Positions 24,739-36,004 of a stretch of 64,000 nt of DNA are shown here, one piece after another. Position 1 is the first letter of the stretch, and the number at the start of each line of letters is the position of its first letter. The notes under the pieces were generated by a model, which saw only the letters and a program-made list of their open reading frames with translations, searched no databases and was not told the origin of the DNA. This DNA comes from Thamnaconus septentrionalis. Its lineage: Eukaryota > Chordata > Actinopteri > Tetraodontiformes > Monacanthidae. Position numbers and translations under genes: made by a program. The stretch covers positions 17,425,861-17,489,860 of the forward strand of contig CM020501.1 in assembly GCA_009823395.1 (NCBI GenBank), in the 5' to 3' direction.

Positions 24739-24740
<2 letters not shown>
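24612..24740 (-). pseudogene. rpsa: ribosomal protein SA (laminin receptor) fragment
   Basis: On the minus strand the 43 codons from the ATG at 24740 read [17 protein letters not shown], then [11 protein letters not shown], then [10 protein letters not shown]. This is the N-terminal part of the 40S subunit protein RPSA, starting about its tenth residue and ending after 'IYIINLK'. The frame is uninterrupted. Differences from the usual protein include GGTNL to GDINL and KRKSDG to RRRTDG. Both ends stop at (AT)n arrays: upstream residues and everything downstream (the WEKLLLAARA block onward) are missing. It is best explained as a small piece of a retrocopy or a captured exon, not a functional gene, which needs about 300 residues. 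If a conserved exon junction lies inside the matched part, retroposition is favoured. Confidence 0.85.

Positions 24741-24793
<53 letters not shown>
24741..24793. repeat. (TA)n microsatellite, right flank of the rpsa fragment
   Basis: A perfect dinucleotide run of about 53 bp that starts at the first base beyond the pseudogene's ATG. Confidence 0.97.
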
Positions 24794-24796
<3 letters not shown>

Positions 24797-27700
24797 CTTG
24801 GATGTTTGGCCTTCATTACCTCACATGTAAAAACTGAAAACAAAAGCAAACTGTCCCATGTACTCGTGAGCGTACACAGATCTGTCATATTGGTGATGTT
24901 GAGAGACTCCCTGAATGAGTTGCTGTTCTTTACAAGTCTTTAACGCCTGGCTCTTTTCACAAAACTCAGCTCACTGCACCTTGCAGCGATTTATGAATGT
25001 TGGTACAAAGCCATGCAGATAGGGTTGGGGTGGAAGACGATGCTTTTGTTCAAAAAAAAAAAAAAAAAACATTCGGAAAAAGTGAAAGTAAAGAGTAACA
25101 TTCTGACCTCTCGTTCATACCTGTTTAAAGTGACAATCGAAGGGTGTTCAGACTGATAATGAGGAACACCAACACTAAGAGAAATGACAATAATTAGTCA
25201 TTTGTCACCGCCTGTCTCTCGTGCGTCACTTGGTGTCTCTCTTCAGTATCCTGTGATCCGTTTCGGTGGAAGACTAACCCAGAATAAAGGAAGTCTCCTC
25301 ACTTAACCAGGAAAGCAGCGGGCTGATTCAAATCGAAAAGCCTGTTTAAAGTTCAAGTGTGAAGTTTGGCCTGATTTATGATTTCTATATTGGTAAAAGC
25401 TTAATATATTGCTTAATATAAATTATTTAATAAAAGTGTATACTCGTAGCACAATAAAAGTAATTTGGTTTTCCTACCCATGGAATGGTTCATATATACT
25501 CTATGTATAGAAATACCCATAAAGTGAACATCTTGCTCTCAGTTAGCTGCCATCTCGCACGGCCATATTTCTTAGAAAGCCTGGTGTGGACAATACAGCT
25601 GCACGACAGAACGTTTTGTATTATCGGTGAACGCTCGCACGTCCACAATTAAACCAATGAAAAAGAAGGTGGATGAGCTATCCAGGTTTGTGAGCGAAGA
25701 TCACCGTAGCTCACTGGCAAGGGAGGGGAAGGGGGAGGGGGAGCGAAAGAGCGCTGCAATCTAAAATGTAAGCACTTGATGGTTCTGGTTCTTCTCAAAA
25801 TTTCCAACTATTACACACTTAATCTTTAAGTCGGGAAACGTAGAAGTACACAGGGGAAACCGTCTGCGGTCGTCTGAAGCGTGGAAGGGTTAAGTTGAGG
25901 CAACTTCAAGAAAACCAGTCCAGTCAGCTCAACTGAACCCTTCTATACTCCAAAAAAATAAATACTCAAATAATACATACAAGGTGCTGGAAAAGTTGTC
26001 GTCAGATTCTCTTTTTTTTCTTGCACGAGATTCTCTTTTTGTACGGGCGCAAGGCCTCAGATAGAAGCACAATCTCGGCACAAACGGTTCGACACGTCAC
26101 AAACAAGACAAACAGCAGATACAGTAAGCGAAGCGACGGAGACCAGCAGTGGGATCTGGGACGGTTGACAGTTGTCGCAGGCGGCGGCGGAGTGAAAAAA
26201 ACTCTCGACGCACATTGATAAAAAAGCGAAAAGCCACAAGTTGTTTTTTTTTTCTCTGCAAGCGCCGCTTGTCCTGTGATAGGAAAGTTTCTGTCAGTGT
26301 GTGTTGGTGTGTGTGTGTGTGTGTGTGTGTACGTCAAAGAGAGCGTCAGCGCACGGTGAACCACTTCTGGTAAATTCAGCACGAGTGGGCTTGGCCTGCT
26401 ACTGCTACTGCTGCTGTTGCCGACGACGACGGTAAATATTGAAGGTGACGCCACTCACAACTGCCTTCACATGAAAGTCTGATGGGGCCCCGAGTGACTA
26501 ATTGGGAGATTGAATTAGCATTTATTATGACTGCAGTTGCTGCAAATGGAGGTCAAATTGTCTGTCTGCTTGCTTTTTAGCGAGAGGACGGAGGAAAAGT
26601 TGAAAGGTTTCTCGAATTAAAAAACCTGTAAAAGCTCACGCAGCAGATAAAAGTGTTGTCTTGATGATCAAACTGTGAAAACTTTTCAGGAAATCGTTCA
26701 CGTCTTTTACGTCACGTTTCCAACGGGGGGGCACTCTCCGCCGTCTTCCTTCAAGGTACCGTCTTTTTTTTTTATGCGCAGTCAGACAGCACAATATACA
26801 CATTTGGCGTTTGTCTTTTCTTTTCTTTTTTTTCTGTTTCAAATTCAGTTACACATTTCTCTATTTCTCATTTCCACGAAGCTGCGGACGGGAAGGAGAA
26901 CGCCGAAGTCTCAGGCGATGAGCGGCGGCCGCTCTCACCCAGCACCTACACACAGTTTCAAGCCAGTTCTCACACCAGCAGTCTAACCACCCTATCCCCC
27001 CCCACAACCTCATCCGCCCAGTGACTATACTTAGAGCCACAGCGATAAACATTTCCCATAATGCAGCTGCTTAAAAGCTGGCAGAGACAAAGCACACAGG
27101 TGCAAAAGAAGGACATTGGTTTTTTTTTTTTTTTGTTTTTTATCGATACGCAAACTCGACGGTAAAAGTGAGACGTTCTTGGAATTCTCTTTTCCGGTGC
27201 ATCGCGTCATTTCTGACCACACAACCAATCAAACCAAACCTTGTTTTTTGTTGTTGTTGTTGTTTTTTTAAAATCTTTATCGGTCTCACTATCAACCACC
27301 AATGTCGTCTGTGGAGGATATACGTAGCGTAGCTGCCATCTCTTATTTAAATCTCCTGCTGGGAAGTCGTGCAGGCCGCGTTCGGGCTCTGACCTCAAAC
27401 CACAGCCTCCCGCTCACTCTGAGAGTAAACAAGACAAGTCATTTACCAGCCGCCGTGATTAATCCCGTGCTCTGACGCTCATCAGAGAGAGAGCGCTCTT
27501 TTCTCACAGGTCACTATGCATGTTACGCCTCCCCTCCTTCTTTCTTTCTTTCTTTCTTTCTTTTTTTTCTTTCTTCCGGGAGTGGCGAGCTGAGTCAAGG
27601 GACGTGCCGGAAAATGTCAAGCGAGGAGTCAAAGACGAAGAAGAAGAAGAAGAAAATGAGGTTCGGACGTAGATCATTTCCTGCCCGCGAAACGGGATGT

Positions 27701-30184
27701 CGACGACGAGGAGTGGCGACTGTGTGGTTTTTCTGAAGAATGTGCCTGTCGCCTTCACGCGGACATTGTCAGATTTGCTGCTCCAGCCTTGACGCTTGCT
27801 GTTGTTTGTGTCCTGCGCCATAGTGAAATTGAATAAAAGCAAGTAAAAAAAAAAAGTTTGCTTAAACAAGTCATTCCTTCTATGTCTTTTTTCCCCTAAT
27901 ACGAAAATGTCATCCCGTTTTGCAAAATCCGTCCCTCCAGCAGCGCACATGCTAACCATGCTAGCAGACACCTTCCGTGTTTTTCTTCTTCTGTCTTTTC
28001 TTGGACTTGCAGCGGTTACCTTTTGTTTTGTTTTTTTCACAACTCAAAGAAGGAATTTCCTCGTCTCTCTCAGTGCCAGGCAAGATATATGAGGCATATT
28101 TTGGAGGGTTCCGGGAAAAATGCTGGGATTCTATCAAGAGCTAGCGGCTAACTTGCAGCCACAAGCTGAAGGAAAACTGGTGCGGCGTAATAAGAAATGG
28201 TGATGAAACTGGGAGGGAGAGAGTGGAGCACCTGCCAGCTGGAGACCAAGTCAACTGGTGCATGGCAAATAGATGTTGTCATTGCCACCATCATCACCAT
28301 CATCATCATCATGCAGATATGGATGTGGAGTGGCGGCCGCGCTCAACGTGACTAATCGCACACAGGCGTGGCTTGTTTAGTCTGTCGGGGAAAAGCGAAA
28401 GTGGACACGGCCCAGCGAGGGGTGTGTGGGCGGGTGGGGGGCTTGTGTGGAGAGGAAGGGGAGGGGCTCTTGTCACGGCCCTCATACGGCGCATCTTGGA
28501 AACCTCCCTCTTTTTTAAAATAAATAAATAAATAAAGATCTTCTTTCCTATTTGACTTGACTGACCAGAAAAAAAACCTGACTTCCGATAAAAAAAAAAA
28601 AAAAAAAACACCATGGGAATCAAGAGTTTGTTCTGAATGTGTGAAATACCACAAACTGCCAATAAAGACTCGATGGCCAGTGATTGGGCAGAGCTGCAGT
28701 GGTGGGTGGAGCTTCAACCAAACCTTGATCTTTTATTTTAGTCAAGCTCTTATCAGACCAATAAAAAAAAACACCTTCTATTGTTGTCATGAGTAATTTA
28801 TTTTTTTTATGACTGCGGCACTGACAAGACCTGCAAACAAGTGGCCGTGTGTAAAAAACCTCCTGACTCATCCAGACTGAACCATCCATGTGTAACGCAA
28901 CCAACAATAAATCCGGCAAAAGATCTGGTTCACGCAGCACCCCTTTGCGGCCTCCGTTGCTCCGACCCCGTAGCACGCGTCCGTTATGGCTGATCCCTAG
29001 CTCGACCCCCACCCCTTCTTTTTTCTTTTTTTCTCCGCCAGCTGCCGTTGTCACCATGCCACCGCAGGCGGCCCGTTACCACAAAGCTGGTGAGGAAACG
29101 AAAATGAGCTGTACCCAAATCCTCCTCCTCCTCCACACCCTGTCCTCCTGCCACCTCACATTCACTTCTCCTATTCTCTGACAAAGAGGAACTTTTAGCC
29201 CAACGGAGGAATCAAACATTGCGTTCTAGTGCGCGTCCTGCCCGTGACCCCCTGCTCCCCAACTGGTCAGAATCTGCAAGGCCGCTTCAGCAGGTGCGAA
29301 AGTGAAAATTAAAAGATAAGAAAAAAAAGAAAAGAAAGGACCCCTATTGCCGTCTGGCCCCGAGACAACAGGGATATGGGCTCTATGGTCTTAAAAGGAT
29401 CAACTTTAGCCTGTCAGTGTGAGAGAGTGAGCAACGTTTTAGTCACTTGCAGTTTTTCTTTTTTCTTTTTTGGCCCTCACAGTTTCAGAACACGTGTGAT
29501 GAGTTTTGTTTGGGTGTTTTTTTTTCAGACAGGGTTTGTTACTCACCCCAGTTACTCTGGCTACTATTTACTAGTAAACTAGTCCGTGACCTCTATTGGA
29601 CCTTCTAATACGTGATTGGGGGGGCCGTCTTACTTTGATTTTGTTCATATCCAATTCAATTTCAGATAGGTCACGCGTGTGGGGAAAGTGCTGTCCCAAT
29701 TCTTTTTGTTTGTTTGGTTTTTTTTTGTTTGTTTGTTGGTTTGTTTCCTTTGTCGCTTCGATTGTGCTGAGTTCACAACGTGAGCGTGTGCTGCTTAACC
29801 ACATTTCAACAGCCTACAAACGGTGTCTGTTTTTAGGTGGGGGGTTTCTTTCACTTGTTTGGTCTACTGCTTTGGTTCAAACGGTGATTCAGTGACCTTG
29901 TTCTGTGCCAGGAACCACATGACAGCAAGATCCCCTTGGAATAAACCGAAAGTCAATGACGAGGCCGAGTTTAAGACCCCGTGTGATGTAAGAAAAAAAA
30001 AGACTATTATCAGTGTTTTCAAACAACAACACTGCGTGTGTCTCCAGCCTGTTGACAACATTTCATCCTTCACTTTGGTCTCTTACTTCACTTGTGTAAA
30101 AGTGTCTGTGAAAACATGTGGGGCTTGTCATCGGCACTTTGTTATGTCACAAAGGGCCCTGATGCCAAGTCTGTGACAGGCAGT

Positions 30185-30310
30185 GGGGTTGGCTCCAGCA
30201 AACTTCAACAAAGCATCAGTTTTAGCAGGAAGCTGAAAACAGAGGGCTAAACGTGTTTTCTCTGATCTATGGAGTTTTATGGGTACTAATTCATTTAAGG
30301 TTCCTCCGCT
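30185..30310 (-). repeat. dispersed repeat family A, copy 4 (inverted)
   Basis: The reverse complement gives TTTAGCCCTCTGTTTTCAGC, then TTCCTGCTAAAACTGATGC, the family A landmarks. A further partial inverted copy is near 50,350-50,400. Confidence 0.5.
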
Positions 30311-31429
30311 CAAAACCAAAAAAAGCAAAGATTATTACCCCCGGATATTGTCATATTACCTAGTAGTAACTATCTAATCTTATAGAGCTGTATTGTCATG
30401 GTTTTTCCCTTTTTCCCTCGTTGAAATGGAAGCAATGTGTTCTCATAAATCTCATAAATCATAAATAAATTGCAAAGACACATAATCTGAGGACAGCCAG
30501 GTTATTCAGCTCTGGCAACACGGTTCTAGAGATGCGGCATTCCCCTTTTGGATCCTGGTGTAACACTGGGGTGCTTGTTTAAAACAGGTGAATTCAGAGT
30601 TCAAGTCACATCCTCCTAGTTCTGCCTATAAACAAAGATGCATATCTTTGGCTGTGGACGAGCTGGAAGGCTGCAGCGTGTGGCTGAGGCGCACGTTCTG
30701 TGTTGCTGAGCGGATTACAGTCCGCCGAGAGGCTCATAAAAAAAAAAATATTCAAATCGATAACAGATGGGATGCAGATGGGCCCATTGTGGAGCGAGCC
30801 CATGTAAGAGCATCACACTAATGCATGACTAATGACTGTGCAGGACACATGACTAATTTGCAGAATAAAGAGTGCCCGTTTAACTCCGGCCCAGGTGTTT
30901 GTTGGTCAACGGCAAAACTGTTTCCTCCCACTTTAAAGCTCCCTCATTATGCCGAGTATCGGCTCTTTAGTTTTCATCCTGCACTCCAGTGAAGTGTCTG
31001 CAGATGATTATTCACCAATAAAACCCTGTGGATTCCAGCCTGTCTGGAACCCTCTGTTTGAAACCTTCTGCAAAAGGCACGCAACAACAACAAAAAATCT
31101 TCCTCATTTCACTGGCACTTATTATTTTTTTTAAAACGCCAGTGAATTTTGCAAATGATGGCACTGTTAACGCTGAAACGTGCCAATGTGTCACGCTTCA
31201 ATTTAGCATCACAAGGCTGCATTTTTGATTTTGATATGCAAAATTGTAAACTGTGAATATGAAAACTGCAACTACAGTATGTCACTTGTAATGAAGGAGA
31301 GACCTTCATGTGCACTGTTTCTTTTGAGCCGTACTTGTCAACAAAAAAAAAAGTTCGCAGAGCAGGCTGCAATCTCAAAATTTGTGCTACGCTGAAGGAA
31401 GCTAATGTCATCGCGCCACTCTAATCCAC

Positions 31430-31580
31430 TCCGCAACCCTCCAAAACCCTCCCCCGCTCACAATTAAGTTCACATATTTGTCCCCGAACAAACACAAATG
31501 GCAGCGATGAGAGCGCTCAATTAATAAACCAAATGGGCATGCAAAACCCGATTAGATCTAATTAAAGCCCCCACTTCCTG
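31430..31580. promoter_or_regulatory. candidate conserved non-coding element
   Basis: AT-rich but complex sequence with CAATTAAG, CTCAATTAATAAACC, GCATGCAAAAC (POU-like) and GATTAGATCTAATTA (homeobox sites around a 10-bp palindrome) within 130 bp. It has no coding frame and no repeat similarity within the window. Function is inferred only from motif density. Confidence 0.3.
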
Positions 31581-32429
31581 CCGGTTTGCCCTTTTTTTTT
31601 TCTCTCACCCCCTACTCCCCCTCTAACTCTCCCAGACTGGCAGAGTGACAGGGAGTTTAAGCATCCGTGTAGATGGAGTGGAAGTGGGAAGGACAGCTCC
31701 ATATGCATTACGTCAGCCCGGGGGGGCGGTCGGGTCTGACTGCCTTTTCCTGCCACACTCATTTGGCCCCAGCAATCATCTCGCCTTGTGCTAAAGGTCT
31801 CCCGTCGCTACGAGGCTCCTTGGCACTATCTGGGAGCTACAGACGAAGAATATGCCGATTAAACGCGCCTTCATTAAAGCGATTACGTGCACAAGGCGGC
31901 TCAATTTTCCCACGGGCAGGCAAATAACGAAGAGTCTGGAGCAACAGCAGCAGGAGGAGGAGGAGCAGGAGGAGGAGGAGGAGGAGCGGGAGAGCAGCTT
32001 TTTGGTTGAGGATGCGGCTCCAATTTGCGGGAGGAGGAGAAACAAGTGCTTGTTAGTGTTAATTTAAGTGACCCTGAGTGAACAGACTGCGCGTGCAGGG
32101 AGTGACTTGTCTGGAGTCGGCTGGAGGGGACGGCCTCGCCGCTTCCCCTTGCCCCCGCCGACACCCCTACCTGACTCACCGCACCTACAGGCCGCTTCCA
32201 GGTCAGCGAGCTTCCAGCGTGGAAGACCTTGCCAAAGACGCAGGAGAGGAGGCGTTACTTCTGGTTGGTTTGACAAGGCCGGCCGGCGTTTAAGTGCCCC
32301 GATCAGTGGCAAGAAGCACGTGGGAGAGAGGAGGGGAGCTGTGGGTCCTTCTTCTTCTTCAGAGGAGACAGAACAAGAACCTAAGGGCGGAGCAAACACT
32401 TGATTGCAGCTGTTGACACAGACCTGTTA

Positions 32430-32530
32430 TCAGAATCAGAATCAGAAACACGTTTATTGCCAAGTAGGTTTAGCACTTACAAGGAATTTGTTGTGGTGTG
32501 GCTGGTGCTTTGGAGGACAGCAGAACAAAA
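32430..32530 (-). mobile_element. 3' end of a retroposon (CAGAAT-type tail)
   Basis: ATCAGAATCAGAATCAGAAA followed by ACACGTTTATTGCCAAGTA and CAAGGAATTTGT is the inverted terminus of a common fish retroposon. The repeated AGAATC words are its tail. Confidence 0.6.
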
Positions 32531-33466
32531 AAAGAGGGCAGTTGTGATGTCGCTGAGGGGGCTGGTGTCTGAGCCAGTGTGTTTTACGTTTGAAGATTAC
32601 TAGCTGAAAATGTGGCACACAAAGGAAGAATAAAGGGGCTTTTCTAATTTCTGGGTAGTTATTTGAATACTGAAAATTTGCATTTTTTTTTTTTTTTAAA
32701 AGTAGACAAAGTTGCATTACATTGCCTGCATTCTTTTAAGGAGAGAGAAAAGGAAAAAAAAAATATGTTTCATTATTTTTTATTCTATTAAATTCCATAT
32801 TCTACAACTGTGAGAACCTCCTTCCAAGATCAGTTCTTTCATGTTGGGCATCTCAGTATGAGTGTCCACTTGTGCTCAGCCGCTCTTCAATTACTAATAA
32901 CTTGAAAGATTAACTAGAACCCAACGAAGAACAAAGTGACTTTACATGGCTGAGACACAAGCACCTCTGAGCTTTCGTGTTTGCCTTTTACACATCTCTG
33001 CTTCTGTTCCTCTCCGTCCTATCTGTCAACCTGAATCACACCAGCGCTCAGACAAACTGACACAATCGCATGTATGAGGTGTCTGAACGGAGCATCTCTG
33101 CTTTGTTTTGTTTTTATTATGATTGTTCTTTCTCCTTCTTCAGTGAACGGCTCCATGTAATGATGTGCATGTGAGCAGGAAAAATTGTCCACAGCCCCAG
33201 AGCCAATTAGGGGCACTGAATAGGAGAGTCACATGTCAAGGTCCTATAGAGGAGCTTGCATGCACATGCAGATTTTGCGGCACTTGACCTCAGAAGATTC
33301 TTGTTGGCATTAGGCGGCTTGATGGAAGCTGTCTTTGAGTTCAGAATGAGTCAGGTCAGAAAAATATGATTAAATATATTTATTCATCAAGTCTGAAAGA
33401 AACATGTATCAGTCACGACCACGTGCCACTTCAGGCTGAAGTTTTGTAACATCTCAAGGCAGTGGC

Positions 33467-33471
<5 letters not shown>

Positions 33472-33518
<47 letters not shown>
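33472..33518. repeat. (CA)n microsatellite
   Basis: A perfect dinucleotide run of about 47 bp. Confidence 0.97.
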
Positions 33519-33522
<4 letters not shown>

Positions 33523-33849
33523 CTGGAACTGGTCATAGAACGATACTATTTCCCTGAAACAACTTCTGTTTATGTGTTTCCCCCCCTCCCCATTTCTGCT
33601 CGCTGACAAAAGGCCCGAGCGAGAGCCCGCCAGCTTCAACAGACCACAGCAGGCCAGCTGGCTGAGATGTGAACTCCCTCCGACTCCCACATGGGGAGGA
33701 AGCACGTCGGACACTGCTGACATTGCTTCAGATTGTTGCCCAATGGCCCAGATGCTTAAGATAAGAGAAAAGAATATCAGCACTTTTGATAGGAGTGAGG
33801 AGGAGCAACGCACCTCGGCCCGTTAACCTTTATGTTAGTCTGACCCAGG

Positions 33850-33857
33850 TGACGTCA
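33850..33857. promoter_or_regulatory. perfect CRE, 2.15 kb upstream of junb
   Basis: The full palindrome TGACGTCA, in a GGTGACGTCACATC context. CREB/ATF and some AP-1 dimers bind it. Distance and orientation allow a role at junb, which is not demonstrated. Confidence 0.4.
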
Positions 33858-34940
33858 CATCAAAGTCATCGCCGTTTTTCTCAGCAGTGGCACATGAATA
33901 TTTAAATATCTGACGGCCACAGTGCAAAACTGTTCACAATTCTAATATAGAGAATCTGAATAAAAGCCACAAAATTGCTTCTTTTCCACTTTGGAAGGGA
34001 AATTAAGCAATTTACAAGCTCGACCCCAGTGAGTCAATAAAATTTTCTCTCTTTTATTTTGAATAGAAAAAACTCATGTGAAACTTGAATTTCTTCTTAA
34101 GATGAATCTGACTGTAAATGTCTTGAAATTCCTGACCTACAGGGCATGAAGCATGAGTAAGCCATGAAAATCTGCATACTACATGTTACTAAACCTGAAG
34201 AGGAGGCAGCACATTTTAATACACGCATATTAATGAATTCCAGGGCATGACACTGTGACCCGAACCTCTCAGCTCCGCTAAACAGCTGAAGTGTACAGAG
34301 AGAGAAAGAGAGAAAGAGAGAAAGAGAGAGATCTTCACTTTTAATCTTGGTTGCAAGTTGTCAAAATTGATGTCATAATTCACAAAGCGTGATAAAACAT
34401 GTTTATAGTTGTGCAAGTGGGCCTTGACATAATTTTTGCCGTCAACACGTTTTATAACGCACCTCATAAACTTGACAGGAAATAAATTCTAGCTTACTTT
34501 GTGTGTGGAGGGGGCAGGGCAACATTCATATTATTGCTGCTCAATATTTCACCTTGATGGCTGATGAAATGTTCCAACCAGATAAGAATAAACAGCCCAC
34601 AGACAGAAGTACGTCACCCGGGGGATGGTAAAAGCAGAAGACTGGAAAGTCAAAAGAGTGATTCAGATGCAAATTCTTTTTCTTTGTTTGCTTGTTTTGC
34701 TTTTTTGAAGAAGAAAAAAAGCTCAAACTATGATATTGTGTTGAACATGCCGTTCGAGTCTCACAGCTTGATACGTACGGGGACGTATTGAGATCCATGT
34801 TGTGTCAGACAAAGGACAGGAATCACCTTGCTCAATCCGTGATGATATAATTATCTTGATCCCATATGATCAGTAACAGCAGCTTTGTGAGTCTGTTTCC
34901 TCTCCTTCCCTAGTAGTCCCACCTGAGTGTTACCTTGACA

Positions 34941-34943
<3 letters not shown>

Positions 34944-34976
<33 letters not shown>
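34944..34976. repeat. (TG)n microsatellite
   Basis: A perfect dinucleotide run of about 33 bp, just before the GC-rich junb upstream region. Confidence 0.95.
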
Positions 34977-34977
<1 letters not shown>

Positions 34978-35262
34978 AGGCACATTGTTGAGCCTCATAC
35001 TTCTGTCTGATACCCTGGCCTGAGCGCGTCTTTTGTTTTCCAGACACCCCTTCGTGAAGGCATCACGCCCAGGAGTGAACACTACCTCCTCCACCCTCCT
35101 CCCCCTTGTCCACCCTCTCGCGGTTCGCCTGCGGGCTGGAGGAGGGCAGCAGTGCGCCGCCGCCGCCTCCTCCTCCTCCTCCGCACTCCCACATCCCGGG
35201 GAGCTGGATGCGGGCCAGGATGGGATCGGCTTCCCGCTCCTGTCGGGGAGGAACTGGTGCGC

Positions 35263-35280
35263 CAGGATCTCCAAATATGG
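35263..35280 (+). promoter_or_regulatory. serum response element (ETS/TCF site plus CArG box)
   Basis: CAGGAT (35263-35268), two bases, then the perfect CArG box CCAAATATGG (35271-35280). This is the same arrangement and spacing as the c-fos SRE, where a TCF (Elk-1 type) site sits 2 bp before the SRF site. It lies about 360 bp upstream of the junb TATA box in GC-rich sequence. SRF/TCF sites mediate immediate-early induction by ERK and Rho signalling, which fits junb. Confidence 0.75.
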
Positions 35281-35584
35281 CTCGATCAATATCAGCTCGG
35301 GGGGGTCGCGCACACCCTGGCACCCTGGCACCAGACTATATATCCTCACCGAGAAGACGCTCGGGTCGAGATCAGAAGTTGTGGGCAGATCAAGAGGTTC
35401 CTTGTAGAGACTCTGGGCCACGTTTTCACGACGACGTGCGAGTGAAGAAGAAAGACGGTGGAGCTGTTTTGCGCCTTTTTCCTTCGGAGTTGCGCTTTTT
35501 TTTTCAATCTCTCTCTCCCCCACACACACGCCGGACGGCCTTGTGCGTGTTTACAGTCCTATATTCCCGGCAGCAACGTAAGAC

Positions 35585-35649
35585 TGACGTAGGAGGCGGG
35601 GACTCGTAGAGGAAACGGGAACCAATCAGAAGACACACCTTATATATAG
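35585..35649 (+). promoter_or_regulatory. junb: junb core promoter (CRE-like, GC box, CCAAT, TATA)
   Basis: In order: TGACGTA, a half-degenerate CRE (35585-35591); GGAGGCGGGG, a GC box (35592-35601); CCAAT in ACCAATCAG (35622-35626); and TATATATAG (35641-35649). With a TATA-type promoter, transcription should start near 35,670, giving a 5'UTR of about 330 nt with no intron. The proximity of CRE, CCAAT and TATA is typical of immediate-early genes. Confidence 0.8.
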
Positions 35650-36004
35650 CGCGGCAGCGCGGCGAGCGCCAGTCATTACAGAGGAGAAAACAGAGCGGAA
35701 GCTCTCGACATATCTGAGCGAGAGAGTTTATTCCCACTTGACGCGTGGATTGAAAAGAACCCAATTAGTCACTGGATTCAGCCGAAGGTACAAACCGACT
35801 ACTTGGTAGGCCACTGTTTTGGACCTTTTCCTCTGTCTTTCGATAGATTTTGGTCTTCGGTATAATAATACAGCGGGGACTTTTATTCTGAAGGATTGAA
35901 CCCGATGGGACGCTGACGCCTCGGTTATCGACACCTTCTCGCCGCGAGAGCACTTTTTTTCCTTTTTTCTTTTTTAAATATTGACTGTGTGAAATTTTGA
36001 AAGT

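Larger units (their letters stand above)
24800..35000. other. gene-free stretch upstream of junb
   Basis: No credible coding exon is seen. It contains short A/T homopolymers, a (CA) array at 33,472-33,518, family A repeat at 30.2 kb, a retroposon end at 32.4 kb, a perfect CRE at 33,850-33,857, and several non-repetitive patches (about 26,470-26,580, 31,430-31,580, 31,790-31,920) rich in TAATTA, ATGCAAA and CGATTAG-type motifs that look like enhancer sequence. Some could serve junb or the left-edge gene. Confidence 0.5.

Noticed and set aside
34930..35529. 199-codon minus-strand frame upstream of junb
   Set aside because: It runs through a (TG)n array and a GGA-rich tract, has no recognised domain, and overlaps the SRE-bearing regulatory region. 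Treated as non-coding.
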